A stretch of DNA of 64,000 bases, from contig NXFV01000415.1 of NCBI GenBank assembly GCA_002803225.1, positions 1 through 64,000 of the forward strand. Direction: 5' to 3'. This stretch comes from Gamarada debralockiae. Lineage: Eukaryota > Ascomycota > Leotiomycetes > Helotiales > Hyphodiscaceae. The notes beneath the pieces were generated by a model. The model saw only the letters and a program-made list of their open reading frames with translations, had not been told where the DNA came from and made no database searches. The first letter of the stretch is position 1; every line of letters begins with the position of its first letter. A program made the translations under genes and the position numbers. Positions 11,731 through 23,414 of the stretch are shown in pieces.

Positions 11731-12338
11731 GGTGGTGTAATGATATGGCGTGCGATTGGATTTTCTCTTAACCCTTCTTGGCTTTTTTTGAAATTACTTT
11801 TCTGCGAACTGCTCGTTCATCAATTTTTCTTAGTTGCGCTGTAATATTTGACAGAAAGCTCTGCTCCATTTCGCGATTCGCTGCGTATGCGTTAGGTTAA
11901 ATCAAATGGCTACCACGTTGCACTGCATCTTCATCTCGAAGTGCTTCATTTCGCAGTTTCACTGCATGCAGTTGCAGATCGCAGCTGACTTCAATTAACT
12001 AGTGCTAGGGCAATCAGCGCGTGGGGACCCCGTATTTTCGGCCCCACGGCTCAATGATCACCGAGCCTACATTACTGAATCTAGTTCATGATCGACATAT
12101 CTGACAGCTATCACAAATCAAGCTTTGGTGCCTCCTACTTAATTGGACTCCGTATTCAGGTGTCAAGTGGCACAGGATGAGACGGTGAGGGGTAAGAACC
12201 CCTGGCAGTGTCACCTAGTACGCTCACAAGATGATGTATATCACGACGCCTTTTTCTCGCTTTCGAGGATGAGGCGTTTGAGGCGTATGCGATCTTGATT
12301 GATGATGTTTGTAGATTGAAGTTCATTGCAAAATCAAG
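11731..12338. other. Intergenic region
   Basis: Lies between the Cys/His-repeat gene and the MFS transporter gene, and should hold the latter's promoter. There is a run of 'gca'-rich imperfect repeats (tgcactgcatc, cactgcatgcagttgcag) around 11915-11990. No gene is seen. Confidence 0.45.
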
Positions 12339-14392
12339 ATGACGATTAATTGGTTTACGATCAGGAGTGCGATCATTTCTTCGATTGGTGGCTATGCGTT
12401 TGGTATCGATGGAGGTGGGCCTGCTTTCTTTCCCTCGTCGAATTTGAAATCGCTCTTTAATTCACGAGTAGCCGCTTCAGCCAAGTCCTAACAAAATACA
12501 GGTATCATCGCGACGACAATCGGCCATGACTCGTTCTTGGACTACATGTTTCCTCCTTCAGGCAAAAATGCGCCTGTGCTTGGTAAATATTCCCGCTTGA
12601 ACCTCTGAATAACGGTGTGTTAATGCAAGAACAGGAGCCATTGTAGCTATCTACAGCGCTGGGAGTTGTATTGGAAACCTCGTTGTAGGACCACTGGCCG
12701 ACAAGATCAGTCGAAGATGGTCCATTGCCTTCAGCGGCATGTTCGGTCAGTAAACCCACTCAACTTCACACCGTTCCTTTACCAAAATCTGCATGATCTT
12801 ACGTCCTAATAGCAACTGTTGGGGGTATTCTGATGTGCGCTGCCCAAAACCCAGCAATGAGTACGTATTTCCCGGAGTCATCGATTTTCCCTTCCGTCCA
12901 AAGTTCGGCGAGTTTTGACAGCATTCCTGCTTTAAACAGCCCTGTATTTAGAGCAAAGGCATATTTGAGAACTCACAGAACCTCGCTTGGCTCTCTCTTG
13001 TTTCCGTATCGAGTAACTGCTAACTCTGTGAATTTTAAAGTGATAGTTGGTCGACTGTTCGCGGGCATCGCTGCTGGAATCAATATCTCCGTCATCCCCG
13101 TCTACATCTCTGAGATTTCTGTGCCAACGTCCCGTGGTATCATGGTCGGTATCCAGGGAACCTCTATTGCGATTGGGTATTGCTTGGCCAACTGGATTGG
13201 ATACGCTGGCGAATTTGCGAAGGGAAATGCACAGTGGAGGATCCCTCTTGGCATTCAGTGCTTGGGAACATTGCTTATTGGAATTGCTCCTATATTCTTA
13301 CCTTATACTCCCAGATGGCGTAGGTTTCCTCCGACGTTCTGTCTGACCCTCGCTGATTATTCGCAGTCGTCCAAAAAGACCGCATCGAAGAAGCTCGCGC
13401 CGTACTCTCCCGTCTCCACGCCGCGGAAGGCGAAGCCTTCATCTCTAAAGAGCTCGTCTTAATTCGGAGCCAGATCCACTTCGAGCAAGAGATCCGCAAG
13501 GAAGGCTTCCTCAATAACCTCAAAGATCTCTGCAGCGAGCGTTATCGACGTCGTTTCATCTGCGCTGTGTGGATCATGGTCGTTACCGCAAACCTATCCG
13601 GAGTGTCGGTGATTCAGAATTATCAGACAGAGTTTTACAATCTGGTTGGATACACCGGCAACTCGGCGTTGCTTGTGAGTGCGATTTATGGGCTCATGGG
13701 TGTGTTGGGCCAGGTAATTAATATCACGCTGGTGGCGGATAAGAGGGGGAGGAAGACGACAATGTGTAAGCTCAACCGTAGATTCCAAAGTTCTGCGTCG
13801 ATCTTCATTCTGACTCCCTCGTAGGGATCGGATCTTTCGTCCTGGTGGTTTGCAATATCATCACTATGTCCATGACTGCCACTGTTGGAACCAGTAAAGC
13901 CAAAGGAGAAGTGGCAATCGCATTTATATTCATCTACTCGGGATGCTACGCCATCTTCTTCAACTCAACAAACTACCTCATCATTTCCGAGATCTTCCCT
14001 TTCCATTTACGGGCGATGGGATTCGGCGTGTCAAACTTCATCGGAAATTGTGTAGGTATTGCGCTCGCTCAGGTGAGCCCACTGGCTTTTGATGGCATTG
14101 GCTGGAAGTAAGTCTCTTGTCTCTTACACATCTGACGGTTTGGGGCGTTTTGTAGGGATTGTGGTTGGAGACCGAGAGGCTGATGCACGACAGATATTAT
14201 ATCGTGTTCATTGTGGCAAGTATCGTCAGTGGATTCTTCTACTTATTTTTCATGCCTGAGACCAAGTGCTTGAATCTCGAGGAGATTGCTGCGGTGTTTG
14301 GAGACGTGGTTGTTAGCGATGGGAAGGAAGCTGGTGCCGAGGAGGAAAATGCAAAGACGGTGTCGGCACAAGTTGAGGATGTTGAGAAGTAG
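12339..14392 (+). CDS. MFS sugar/polyol transporter
   Basis: Twelve-segment plasma-membrane carrier of the sugar-porter family. Family landmarks in order are GGYAFGIDGGII at the first segment, GPLADKISRRWSIA (loop 2-3 signature), VGRLFAGIAAGINISVIPVY with YISEI, PYTPRWLV in place of the usual PESPRWL, ADKRGRKTTM at loop 8-9, and FFMPETKCLNLEEI at the end. At least seven exons are needed. Checked joins include 12414/12502, a longer intron within NPAM|MIVGRL (about 12861-13040), TPRW|LVQKD, TTM|WIGSF and GIGWK|YYIVF. All restore the frame with GT..AG ends. The tail after the last segment is Glu/Ala-rich and cytosolic. The substrate cannot be read from sequence; hexoses, quinate or polyols are all possible. 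Confidence 0.85.
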
Positions 14393-14621
14393 AGACGTGA
14401 GATGCCATTCTGAAAAGAGATCAGGAGATCGCCTCTTTCGGAATTTTATTACAAGTGTTGTTGTCTCTCATAATGTCTTACAGTTCGCCCTGAACGCATT
14501 CCGCCAGTAACCAAAGTGTGTGACTTGCTGCAGAAAGCATGACCCGAGCAACTCGGAAACCCCGTTCATTGTTCTTGAAGATCCAAAATAAGCTGCATCA
14601 AAAGGATAGCCATTTCGGAGA

Positions 14622-16011
14622 TCAGTAGTGAGGCTTCTTCCTAGGCAGACCAGCCGCCTTGTGCTTCGTCTTCTTACACCAATCTGCATTTCCTGGCTCA
14701 TCACAACACGTCCACAAGAATCCAGTGGGGATCATTCCTGAGAGAGTGGTGCACCTCCCATTTCTCATCCATATCCGCCCAGATACAAGCATCACTGTCA
14801 TTCCTTTCTCGCCTAAAGCATCGCAAGCATCCTGTCATGGCTGGCCAAATTTAACGAAGGCGGAATCTTACCATCATGTCATTCACAGTCTCCTCTGTAG
14901 TTATTCGTCATATCGAAGTCCTCTTTGCAGCGCTCACAAGTTTATAACGTGGCCGAAGATCAGGCTCCTCGATCTCCTCAGATGCCTTTCGCTTCTTGCT
15001 CTTGCTCTTGGTAGGAAGAGGAGGAGTAGGAGCTGTTTCGGGTGACGACGCGGCTGACCACTCAGAGGGCACAAGAGAACCTGGTCGAATCTTGTGCTTT
15101 ACCCTTATGCATCCAGGGTCATCAAAACTTGCTCTGCAACATTCCCACAAAAGTATCGCTCGTCGTACTGAAACTTTTCATATTTACCATCGACAATTTC
15201 GTTGTGGTAGCCCCATACAGGGGCACACTTGTTTGGAACGGCACAATCTCCTATGGGTTTGTCAGTAATGCTCAGTCCAACCAAAAAATTCGGAGTAACA
15301 ATCACCCATATGCCAAACACAATCGCCACTTTCCGTGGTTGCAGGGTCAAAGGCTTCGCTGCAGTTCTCACAGACAGCAACCTGCATTCCGGGTGTCATT
15401 TTCTTGCAATGCATATCCTCCCGAATCAGCTGCAGCATCGCCGCTTTGCGCCATTCCTCTGGTGATTTAGAGACCATTGTTGACTTCGACCCCTCCTCCT
15501 TCTCCAGGCGATCCTCGATCTCCACCTTCAATCTATCAATCACTACGAGGAGATAATTGGTATTCAGAAGGTCGGGGTCCACCTCTTCACCGTCATGTTC
15601 TTCTCTGTTCCCATTTTCCTCACTGTGGTCGCTTTGTTCGCTCCCGTCCTCCGTTTCAGTCGTAGGCCAACTCGAATCAGCCTCTTCACTCGCAGTATCC
15701 GCGTGGTACAGCACCACCTCTTTCTCTCGAACAAACATCTCCCGCTCCGCCAATTCTTTTGTAACAGCGCTTCTAGAGCACACGAACTTCAGTATCCTCC
15801 TCAGTTGGTAGATACTCGCATTATTGATTGCTTCGGTCAAACCCACCCCAAGTTCTACGCGTGAGCTGGAGGATACGGCACTATTTATTCGGGGAAAGAG
15901 AGGGGTTCGTAAAGGAGGTTGGGTACGTCGCGCCGATGCTTTGGATTCTGGCACTTCGGAAGTATTCTCGTCGGAGGTATAGTCGCCAGTGAGATCGATT
16001 AATTGAGCCAT
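14622..16011 (-). pseudogene. Broken paralogue of the Cys/His-repeat protein
   Basis: Inverted second copy of the gene at 10486-11730. The ATG at 16011 opens with MAQLIDLTGDYTSDENT, closely matching the intact copy's N-terminus. A charged helical region follows, then module 1 (CENC..EAFD, CVWHMG), an intron in the same place and phase as in the intact gene, and the W-x-C-C part (WECCRASFDDPGC). Three breaks are visible. A one-base shift lies between DERYF and WECC near 15147. A TGA replaces Trp in the second C-x-W-H motif (CERC..FD, DCE-stop-HDG, near 14893-14897). Another shift falls before LWTCCDEPG near 14725. The remnant ends with KKPHY-stop at 14622-14624. A truncated product from the first exons is still possible, since 16011 to about 15105 is open after splicing. 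Confidence 0.8.
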
Positions 16012-16943
16012 TTCTGGTGCTGGCGGAGACAAGTCTGGAACTTCTCAAGACGTGACGACGCGTTTGTAAACATGGCCCGGAATGCGGGGAACAGGGGTGT
16101 GCTCGCTAAACTTTTAGGCTGCTTTACACATTTCCATGCCAGAAATGACTTTCAGCGTCTGCAAAATCGACCTGAAAAGAGGCATATATCTCTATGAGCT
16201 GGTAGACTCGGTCGTAGCCTGCTCAACATGATTGGCCTTCTCATTCTTCTCCTCAAATTTTCAACGTCCTCCAACCCAGTTCTTGGTAGCAGAAGTAACT
16301 CAGAGAACACACCCCAAATCTCCCACTTGCCCCGTATCGCGAAAATTCGCGACCAGCCCCCGCATGAACAACATTGACCTCGAAAAGTTCTCCCCGCTCT
16401 GCGGCAAACCTCTGTACTGTACTTGATGTACGCCCCCATATACCGATTCTCAATGGACTCCGACGCGAGTTGCGCTCTTTTGGGCGTCTGATCCCTCAGG
16501 ACCAATTGCCCCGGTGGCTGCTGTTCTGGGCCAGAAGAATTCATGTGAGACAACACCACTGTTCTACCTTGCTTTTACAGTGTGGCTAATATCAAATCAG
16601 GGTAACCATCAGTTGTCTTCCCACAAAGCTCGCCCGTCTTCCTCGTCTTCACAATGTGACGTAACGTCTCTCAATGCCTTCGAAATCAAAGTCGAACGAT
16701 ACCTCCGTCCTATCCCCCGAACACTATCGTATCATTTTGTCTGGATATTTCATATTACATACACATTTGAGTATTACTGGGCGAGTTATCAAATGTGCGG
16801 GGATGGGCTCGCTCTTTATGATTATGGAACTACTTGGGCGCCACTTGTGTGAGGCAGTCCAGCCAGCGGAAGGTTCCTTCAAAATGGCGTACCATTTGAA
16901 CACACCAATTAAAAGATTCATTACAGGAGAGCCAGTGCTTGCT
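16012..16943. other. Intergenic region
   Basis: Several overlapping open frames exist on both strands (for example 16152-16559 minus), but none looks like a known family and none has codon-like continuity with neighbours. I see no gene or repeat. Confidence 0.4.
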
Positions 16944-18342
16944 CTAGCAGCTAAATCCTACTGTATCCTCCACATTCTTGCGCGAGTATTCCTCAAACAA
17001 AGTTCCGTTGGGCGCCAAGTGGTACAGGTAAATGTCCTCGATCTCAATATCTGTACATGGCGAATCTGCACTACACTGCATAGAAGCTATGTATGAAGTG
17101 CCGACAAAGCCAGTGATGTTGCTGACGTGAACGTTCCGGATGTTGAAGAGCGATGAGTTGCAGTCGTCAGTGATTCCGGAAAAGTGGTGCCCTAGTGATG
17201 TAGAGTACGCTTGTTTGGGGTAGTGTTGTACATGGTGAAGTTTGTGAATGTCAAATTGGTCGCATCTGGTCAAATCAGCGGAGAAGTCTCTGCAAATGGA
17301 CTGGGAATAGAGAGGAAATGTGTGACAAGTGGCGCTTACACCCTAAACCACCGCCTCCTCCATTGGGCGGATAGCCCCCTGGTCTCCTGTCCATGTTTTT
17401 ATGTAGGCAGCATATCGAGTGCTATAGATATCGTTCCCCGTGGCAGTGACCTTCTCAATTATCTCGAATATGTCCCTTGTACTGGCCGATACTACCAACA
17501 GCAACGCTGAACCCACTGTAGAAGGCGCCGTTCTTGATCAAAATATTGGTGCTATTTGCCTTGACAGAAATGGAGTCATCGTCGTTGCCAACAGTCCAAT
17601 TATCAAACGTGGTTGAATCGCTGTTGAATGTGTCGGCACCATCAGTGTTGCGTGCAGGCGAAATGTGCTATACACATAGATATTACTGAGTAGCACATGG
17701 TCCTAAACCCCGTTAATGATGCTTTGATATGGTAATCAGTGTTTAAGTACTCACCACATTTGGCTCTTGACGAATCGCAGTCCGTCGAACACCGAATCCT
17801 TGGTGTCCTAAATTGTGAGGGTAATAGGGCGCCGCCGGTAGTTGGATCTCCCGTTGCCAAAGTTGGACCATGTCTACCCATTCCCATCGAGGGTACCATA
17901 GCCATGACATCGAAATGTGATTCTTTCACCTCCAAAGAACCACGCCGACGGCACATTCTGGTAGCCTATTGGCATGGAATGGTTTAACCAGGAAGTAATA
18001 TTGGTACTCCACTATACCGATCAGTCGACATCGCCCGTACAAACGTTGGATTGAAAATTTACTAACCAGCAACGTCCCATACAAACCAATTTCACAATCG
18101 CACAATCCAGTGGTATTTATGATTAAATTGACATGGTACATCTTGTTCAAGAATACTACGTTGCTTCCATTACCACACTCACTGAATGCTGCAACTATGG
18201 GAGGAGCATCGTCTGTACCGTCAGAATTTGTCTTGACAATGCATGTTATACGGGTGCTAAGATGAGGAGTAGCAGAGATAGGAAGGATGACTAGAAGGCA
18301 GTAGCAGAGGAGAGAGTACCGGATTTGCCTGACCATCACCAT
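16944..18342 (-). pseudogene. GH28 exopolygalacturonase pseudogene
   Basis: Remnant of a secreted pectin-degrading enzyme that released galacturonate from chain ends. From the ATG at 18342 a signal peptide (SLLCYCLLVILPISATP) leads to GTDDAPPIVAAFSECG. The family series then follows: SWLNHSMPIGYQN, HGYGTLDGNG, NTDGADTF, NDDDSISVKANSTNI, VAVGSIGQY, YAAYIKTWTGDQ, and a C-terminal NITGF..CSADSPCTDIEIEDI ending VGFSC. Breaks are many. There is a TAG after HGYGTLDGNG (Gln expected) and another about 30 codons on. A deletion with frameshift falls around 17690, before the NTDGAD block, and shifts occur near 17461 and 17370 and in the TFTNFT region near 17190. The order and spacing match the exo-acting (PgxC-like) branch of the family. 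It is certainly non-functional. Confidence 0.88.
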
Positions 18343-19329
18343 GATGAGGGAAGTTGGTGAGAAGGATTGGAGAAAGTACAATCGGTTTCACAATTCTACG
18401 CTCCCAATACTCCTGAGGACCCCAAGATATATATTTGGAATCCCCGTTGAATTGTGCATTCCATATTCCCGGGCTTTTATTAGAGATGCTGCCGGGCTTG
18501 GATATCAAATTTCAACTCATCAGGGCCAGAGGGAGTTACTCATGTATTTATTGCGTCCCCCTTGGGGAGCGGCAAAACCAATGTTGCGAAGGCATGGTTG
18601 ACGAGAATTTCCATCCACTGGGTATGTATCACTTCTCTCTGTGAAACGTTACTAACACAGTCCAAAGCAGCATTCAAGGATATAAGGGGTTCCTCTATGG
18701 GCGACTCTGTTCTTTTAATCCAACATACTTTCTTACTTCACTTGCAGCATTCATTCCTGATGACACAACGTCGCCAACACACTGTTCCATGAGCTTTCCA
18801 TCGGCACAAAATTCGTAAGACTCCCCCTGGTGGCTTCTTGAATTTTGGGGAAGTTTTAACGTTTTTATCATTGATCGCCATCCTACCCCAGCTTCGGGAG
18901 ACCTTGAAGCGAAGCAGGCCATGCAACCCCAAATTTGCAGGGTTGCAGGGGGGCGAGGACTTCTCGCAAAACCATTGACCCGGAAAATACTACATTCTTC
19001 AGGTACGCGAGTCCTACTGACCCGAGGAACCCTCATACTGACCTCGACTGTACTGGGGGACACTTTCCACCAATTGCTCCACCCCAGACTCTCAATGTTG
19101 TGAGCCGCCTGTCTCCAAATGGCTGACATGTTAAGACGTCGCGTTGTACTAACAGAGATCACGAAGGGCTGACCTGCTCGAGCATTCAATGACGAGATGT
19201 CAGCCCCAAGAATGGGCTCGCCCTGCGTTCTTCTTCCTGTAACTTCTCATGATACGCCTTGGACTCGCCCAAAATACAACCAATTCCACAACGACTCAAT
19301 GGCTAATTCTTAATGATAGGTTGGAAGAA
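18343..19329. other. Intergenic region, unrecognised long frame
   Basis: A 164-codon minus-strand frame (18695-19189) opens here. It matches no family I know and has no supporting splice structure, so I do not call it. The region lies between two decayed hydrolase genes and may include further decayed sequence. Confidence 0.35.
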
Positions 19330-20935
19330 ATGGTACAATAGATCACTACAGCCTAATGTTCAATAACGAGAGAATCTTTCTTTTCTGTGGAGAGATGCAT
19401 CCATGGCGGCTGCCTGTACCTGAATGTAGGAGGATACCCTTCAAAAGATTAAAGCTGCTGGATTGGATTCCATGTCATTTTGCTCTCACTGGGGATGTCA
19501 TGCACCAATACCTCACATGCTCGACTTCAGCACTGGCGCTCACAATATCACTCGGCTGTATGAAATCGCGCGTGATACCGGTTTGTCCGTCACAGCGCGT
19601 CCTGGCCCGTACATCAACGCCGAAACAGGTGCAGGAGGATTCTCCCTGTGGCTTACGACTGGAGCATATGGCTCTCTTCGCAATAGTGATTCCAGATATA
19701 CTATTGCTTGGACGCCTTACTCAAAGCTTTCGTACAAGGTCCCTATCTCGTTCGTTCAGCCAAGCTTCAAGCGAACAAGCTCGAAATAAGGGGCGCTCAA
19801 ACCAGACCACCGCCATCGAGGTCTTCACAACCCACTCGATCAGTGTCATAACGTGGAATGGCCAGCCTCTGCGAACTACGAAAACATCCTATGGTAGTCT
19901 GAAATCCAATGTTCCTGGCCCGCAGCACTTCGAGCCACCAGATCTCGGCTCTTGGAAGGTACGACAGCCTTCCTGAACGCTAGCTCAACTATTCAGACTC
20001 TGGCCTGGCGTGGGTCAACGCCAATATAACTGAAACAGCCAGTAGTACCAAGACAGCTGCTCTTCCATATTTGTTTATCAATGAATACGGCTTCCATTCC
20101 GGTGTTCATCTTTGGCAGGATACTTTAACGGTACTGCCACTGGAGTCTTCCTCAACGTCCATGGGGGTATTGCTCATGGTTGGTCAGCATTTCTTATTGG
20201 CGAACTCATCAGCTCTTTCTTTGGGAGCACGTCTTCTCCTACTGGAAGCCAAATACTGTCCTTTGCAAATGCCATACTCAACAATGCTGGACCAAACGTA
20301 CTTCTCGTGATGCAGGATAACAGCGGTCACGATGAAACTTCAGGCGCTCTCAATGTTCGTGGTATTCTCAATACCACTGTCCTTGGTGGCAATTCCTCCA
20401 CGTTCAGCTCATGGAAGGTAGCCGGCACGGCGGGCGGTTCGACAACTACATTCCTTGATCCTGTACATACTATCTACAACGAAGGCGGGCTCACCGCTGA
20501 GCGCTCGGGCTGGCATCTTCCTGGCTTCGATATTCAATATGTGTATCCGGCTCTCCTGCCGAAGGCTTCAGTGGTTCAGGGGTGAAGTTCTACCGTACCA
20601 CTGTCCCATTGCGAGTCCCTGATGGTCTCGATGTCTCCCTCAGCACCAACTTCTCGACCAACGGAACTATGAGCTTTCGAGCTCTGCTGTACGTGAATGG
20701 GTACCAGTATGCTCGTTACAATCCCAGCATTAGCGCCATCTCCGCATTCCCAGTTCCACCAGGGATATTGAACTACGATGGAGACAATGTGATTGCTGTT
20801 GCATTATGGGCTCGAACTGAGCAAGGGGCCATGACGGTTTTGCAGTTGCAGCTCAATTATGTGACGGAATCGTCGTTGAATGTGAAATTCGACGGTGGCT
20901 ATCTGAGGGATGCAAGAAGACTAGCATATTCCTGA
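19330..20935 (+). pseudogene. GH35 beta-galactosidase pseudogene, catalytic core deleted
   Basis: Remnant of a large secreted beta-galactosidase that would have cut terminal galactose from plant polysaccharides. The left part keeps the N-terminal barrel sequence: NNERIFLFCGEMHPWRLPVP, then after a frameshift SFCSHWG, LDFSTGAHNITRLYEIA, ARPGPYINAE and LWLTTGAYGSLRNSD. The sequence then jumps directly to the C-terminal jelly-roll part (ITWNGQPLRTTKTSYGSL, NSGHDETSGALNVRGIL, GLTAERSGWHLPGF, ALLYVNGYQYARYNP). Roughly 500 residues of the usual ~1,000 are missing, including the regions with both catalytic glutamates. Further stops and shifts occur near 19450, 19790, 19975, 20110 and 20582. It is non-functional. 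It sits next to the dead GH28 gene. Confidence 0.85.
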
Positions 20936-21992
20936 GTGGCTATGAGAGGGTTACTGTGAATGGTGAATGGGAAGCGATATGATCTGGACCTTCTCGAAGC
21001 GGGAGTTGCAAGTGCGAACTGTAGTACCGGTAGTCACCGACAGCGCAGGGGCTCACACATTAGTGAAGTCAAGCTTTCGTGTAGTAATACTTTGGTGTGC
21101 TGACGAATGTGAAAATCTTGGAGTCTTCTGGAAGGTGAAAAGGTGTCCTTTGGATACATGGCTATCCGATTCGGTATCGACTTTCAAGAAAATCCCCAAG
21201 CCCCTTTAGACTCGACTAAAAGTAAGCGGTCGATATAAGGCTGCGGCTTTGCTCGGCGCATTTGAACCAGTGGTGGACGCCGAACCTCCCCTCCTTCCTT
21301 TTTCAAACGCACACTCCGTGTTCCTTTTATGCACCCTTTCTTGGTCTGATGAGCGTGCGTGATTTCTTAGCGTTAGCCGAAGTCATGCGCCAATTAGCAT
21401 CGATCCGTTGCTTCGCATGACTTCTTGTCGGCGACACCAGAACCCCAACTTCGACAAGTGTGATACTTGTGCCCGGAATATATCTTTTCTGGAAGTCGAA
21501 GATTGTTCAAAGTCAGCCAGTCATTGGCAGACGGACAAATTCAGTATTGCGGTGTAACCAACGCCCCGAAAGCTTGCTGGCACGTGTACAACTATACCCC
21601 GCATTGTCCCACCCACACAGAAAATCTTTCTGGTCAAGTACGATGATTACAGTACTGGTACACTTAGAATCCTGCTTAGCCACCTCGGCATAGGTAGTCT
21701 GTCAGGCACTGCTCCCTTGCCAAGCCTACAAATAATAGACCGAAAAAGGAATTGGGGGTTGGGGGTGCATCGGAGGATCGCGAAAGCCAGTATAGATTGT
21801 TGGAGGCCAAACGTGTGACCAAATGAATCCTGTCGAGTTTGAATTTCAGCAACGTGTAACAATAGTTCCTTTCGCTTTAATTCCTATAAAGTTCTGGCAT
21901 TGTCACCCTCTTCCGTGCCTGCAGAGCCGATATCAAAACTGAACTTTCCCTCAAGGTTGATCGATAGCGCCCCCAGCTACCTCATTTCAGCC
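20936..21992. other. Intergenic region upstream of the lipase gene
   Basis: No gene recognised. It contains the end of the beta-galactosidase remnant on its left and the lipase promoter on its right. 'ttcctataaa' at 21880-21889 lies about 105 bases upstream of the lipase ATG and could be a TATA-like element. Confidence 0.4.
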
Positions 21993-23214
21993 ATGATGCT
22001 CCTCACTGGACTCCTTCTGATTGCTGGCGCTCAAGCAGCTCCGTTTCTGACAAGTCGACAGAGTATCACGACTCTCACCACCTCCCAGATCTCATCTTTC
22101 AAGCCTTACACGTACTTCGCAAGCGCTGGTTATTGCACTCCGAGCACAACCTTGACGTGGTCCTGTGGAGGTAAATCATTCTCTGACTCCTCTATGAACA
22201 GAAGCTGATGATTTCCATAGCAAACTGCAATGCAAACCCAGGTTTTGAAACCGTTGCTTCTGGTGGCGATGGAAGTGATGTTCAGTATTGGTTTGTAGGA
22301 TACAACCCATCATCACATGAAGTCATCGTATCTCATCAAGGGACCAATCCTTCCGAATTGTGAGTCTGATTTTCTTAATACATTTCCACAAAATCAAGCA
22401 TTGCTAACTCAACTCACAGAGAAGCAGACCTCACTGTGCGTACTCCTCTCCAAATCTTTTTACTGAACTCAAGCTAACAGGCAAAAAATAGGATATTGAT
22501 TTCGCTCTTAACCCATTGGATTCTACACTCTTTCCTGGAATTTCCAGCTCCATCGAAGCTCACAGTGGGTTCGCTAATGAACAAGCAAAGTAAGCCATTC
22601 CTCTTCCAGGAATTAACAGTTCACCTGATATGGAACCAGGACCGCTGCGAGCGTCTTAGCGGCTGTGAAACAGGCCATGTCTCAATACTCAGCTACCAAA
22701 GTAACCATGGTTGGACACTCTTTAGGTAAGTCGCATCTGACATCTTCCTCGAACGAGGACCTGAAGCTGAAAAGCCGAAAGGCGCGGCCATCACTCTCCT
22801 CGATTCTGTCTACCTTCCACTTCATCTCCCTTCCTCCACAACATTCAAAACTGTGTGCTACGGCTTACCTCGAGTAAGTACTAATTCCCTCTTCCCTACC
22901 TTTCCTATTTGAGAGACTCATAACTGAACACTTTCTAGGTCGGCAACCAAGCATTCGCAAACTATGTTGACGCCAACGCGCATTTAACACATATCAACAA
23001 TAAAGAAGATCCAATTCCAATTCTTCCTGGCGAATTTCTTGGCTTCGTTCACCCCGCAGGTGAGATTCACATCCAGGACTCGGGAGCATGGGACGCTTGT
23101 CCAGGCCAAGATAATCCAAGCACTTTGTGTATTGTGGGAGATGTGCCGACGATTTTTGAAGGAAATGAGAGCGATCACGATGGGCCTTATGATGGCGTTG
23201 AGATGGGTTGCTGA
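21993..23214 (+). CDS. Secreted class 3 lipase
   Basis: Extracellular triacylglycerol lipase or related esterase (alpha/beta hydrolase, lipase_3). The start is the ATG at 21993; the frame upstream opens at TTG. A signal peptide (MMLLTGLLLIAGAQA) precedes a short pro-region. The mature part shows the oxyanion strand WFVGYNPSSHEVIVSHQGTN, the nucleophile elbow VTMVGHSLGAA with catalytic Ser, the Asp in HINNKEDPIPILP and the His in ESDHDGPYDG. At least seven exons join in frame; checked sites include 22170/22221, 22359, the short exon before DIDFALNP, HSLG|AA and GLPR|VGNQ. Length and cysteine pattern fit fungal secreted lipases. It is the only intact enzyme gene in a stretch of decayed ones. 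Confidence 0.88.
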
Positions 23215-23414
23215 AGTGGAATTGGGACTTTGAAAGACAAAACAGGGTCATTTAGTTATATTGCGTGATCGTACCTGAACTTTGCTCATCAAGGATAGAA
23301 CCACTATTAAATCAATTTATGATTGATGTAAAAACCTCGAAGAGACTGTCTCAGTTGACACCTCTAAATCTAATTCTTGAACAACATAAGCCATTGAACT
23401 TAGATTCAGTCGTT

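Noticed and set aside
18695..19189. Long minus-strand open frame of 164 codons between two dead hydrolases
   Set aside because: No family resemblance, no splice structure and no conserved block; probably chance in decayed DNA.
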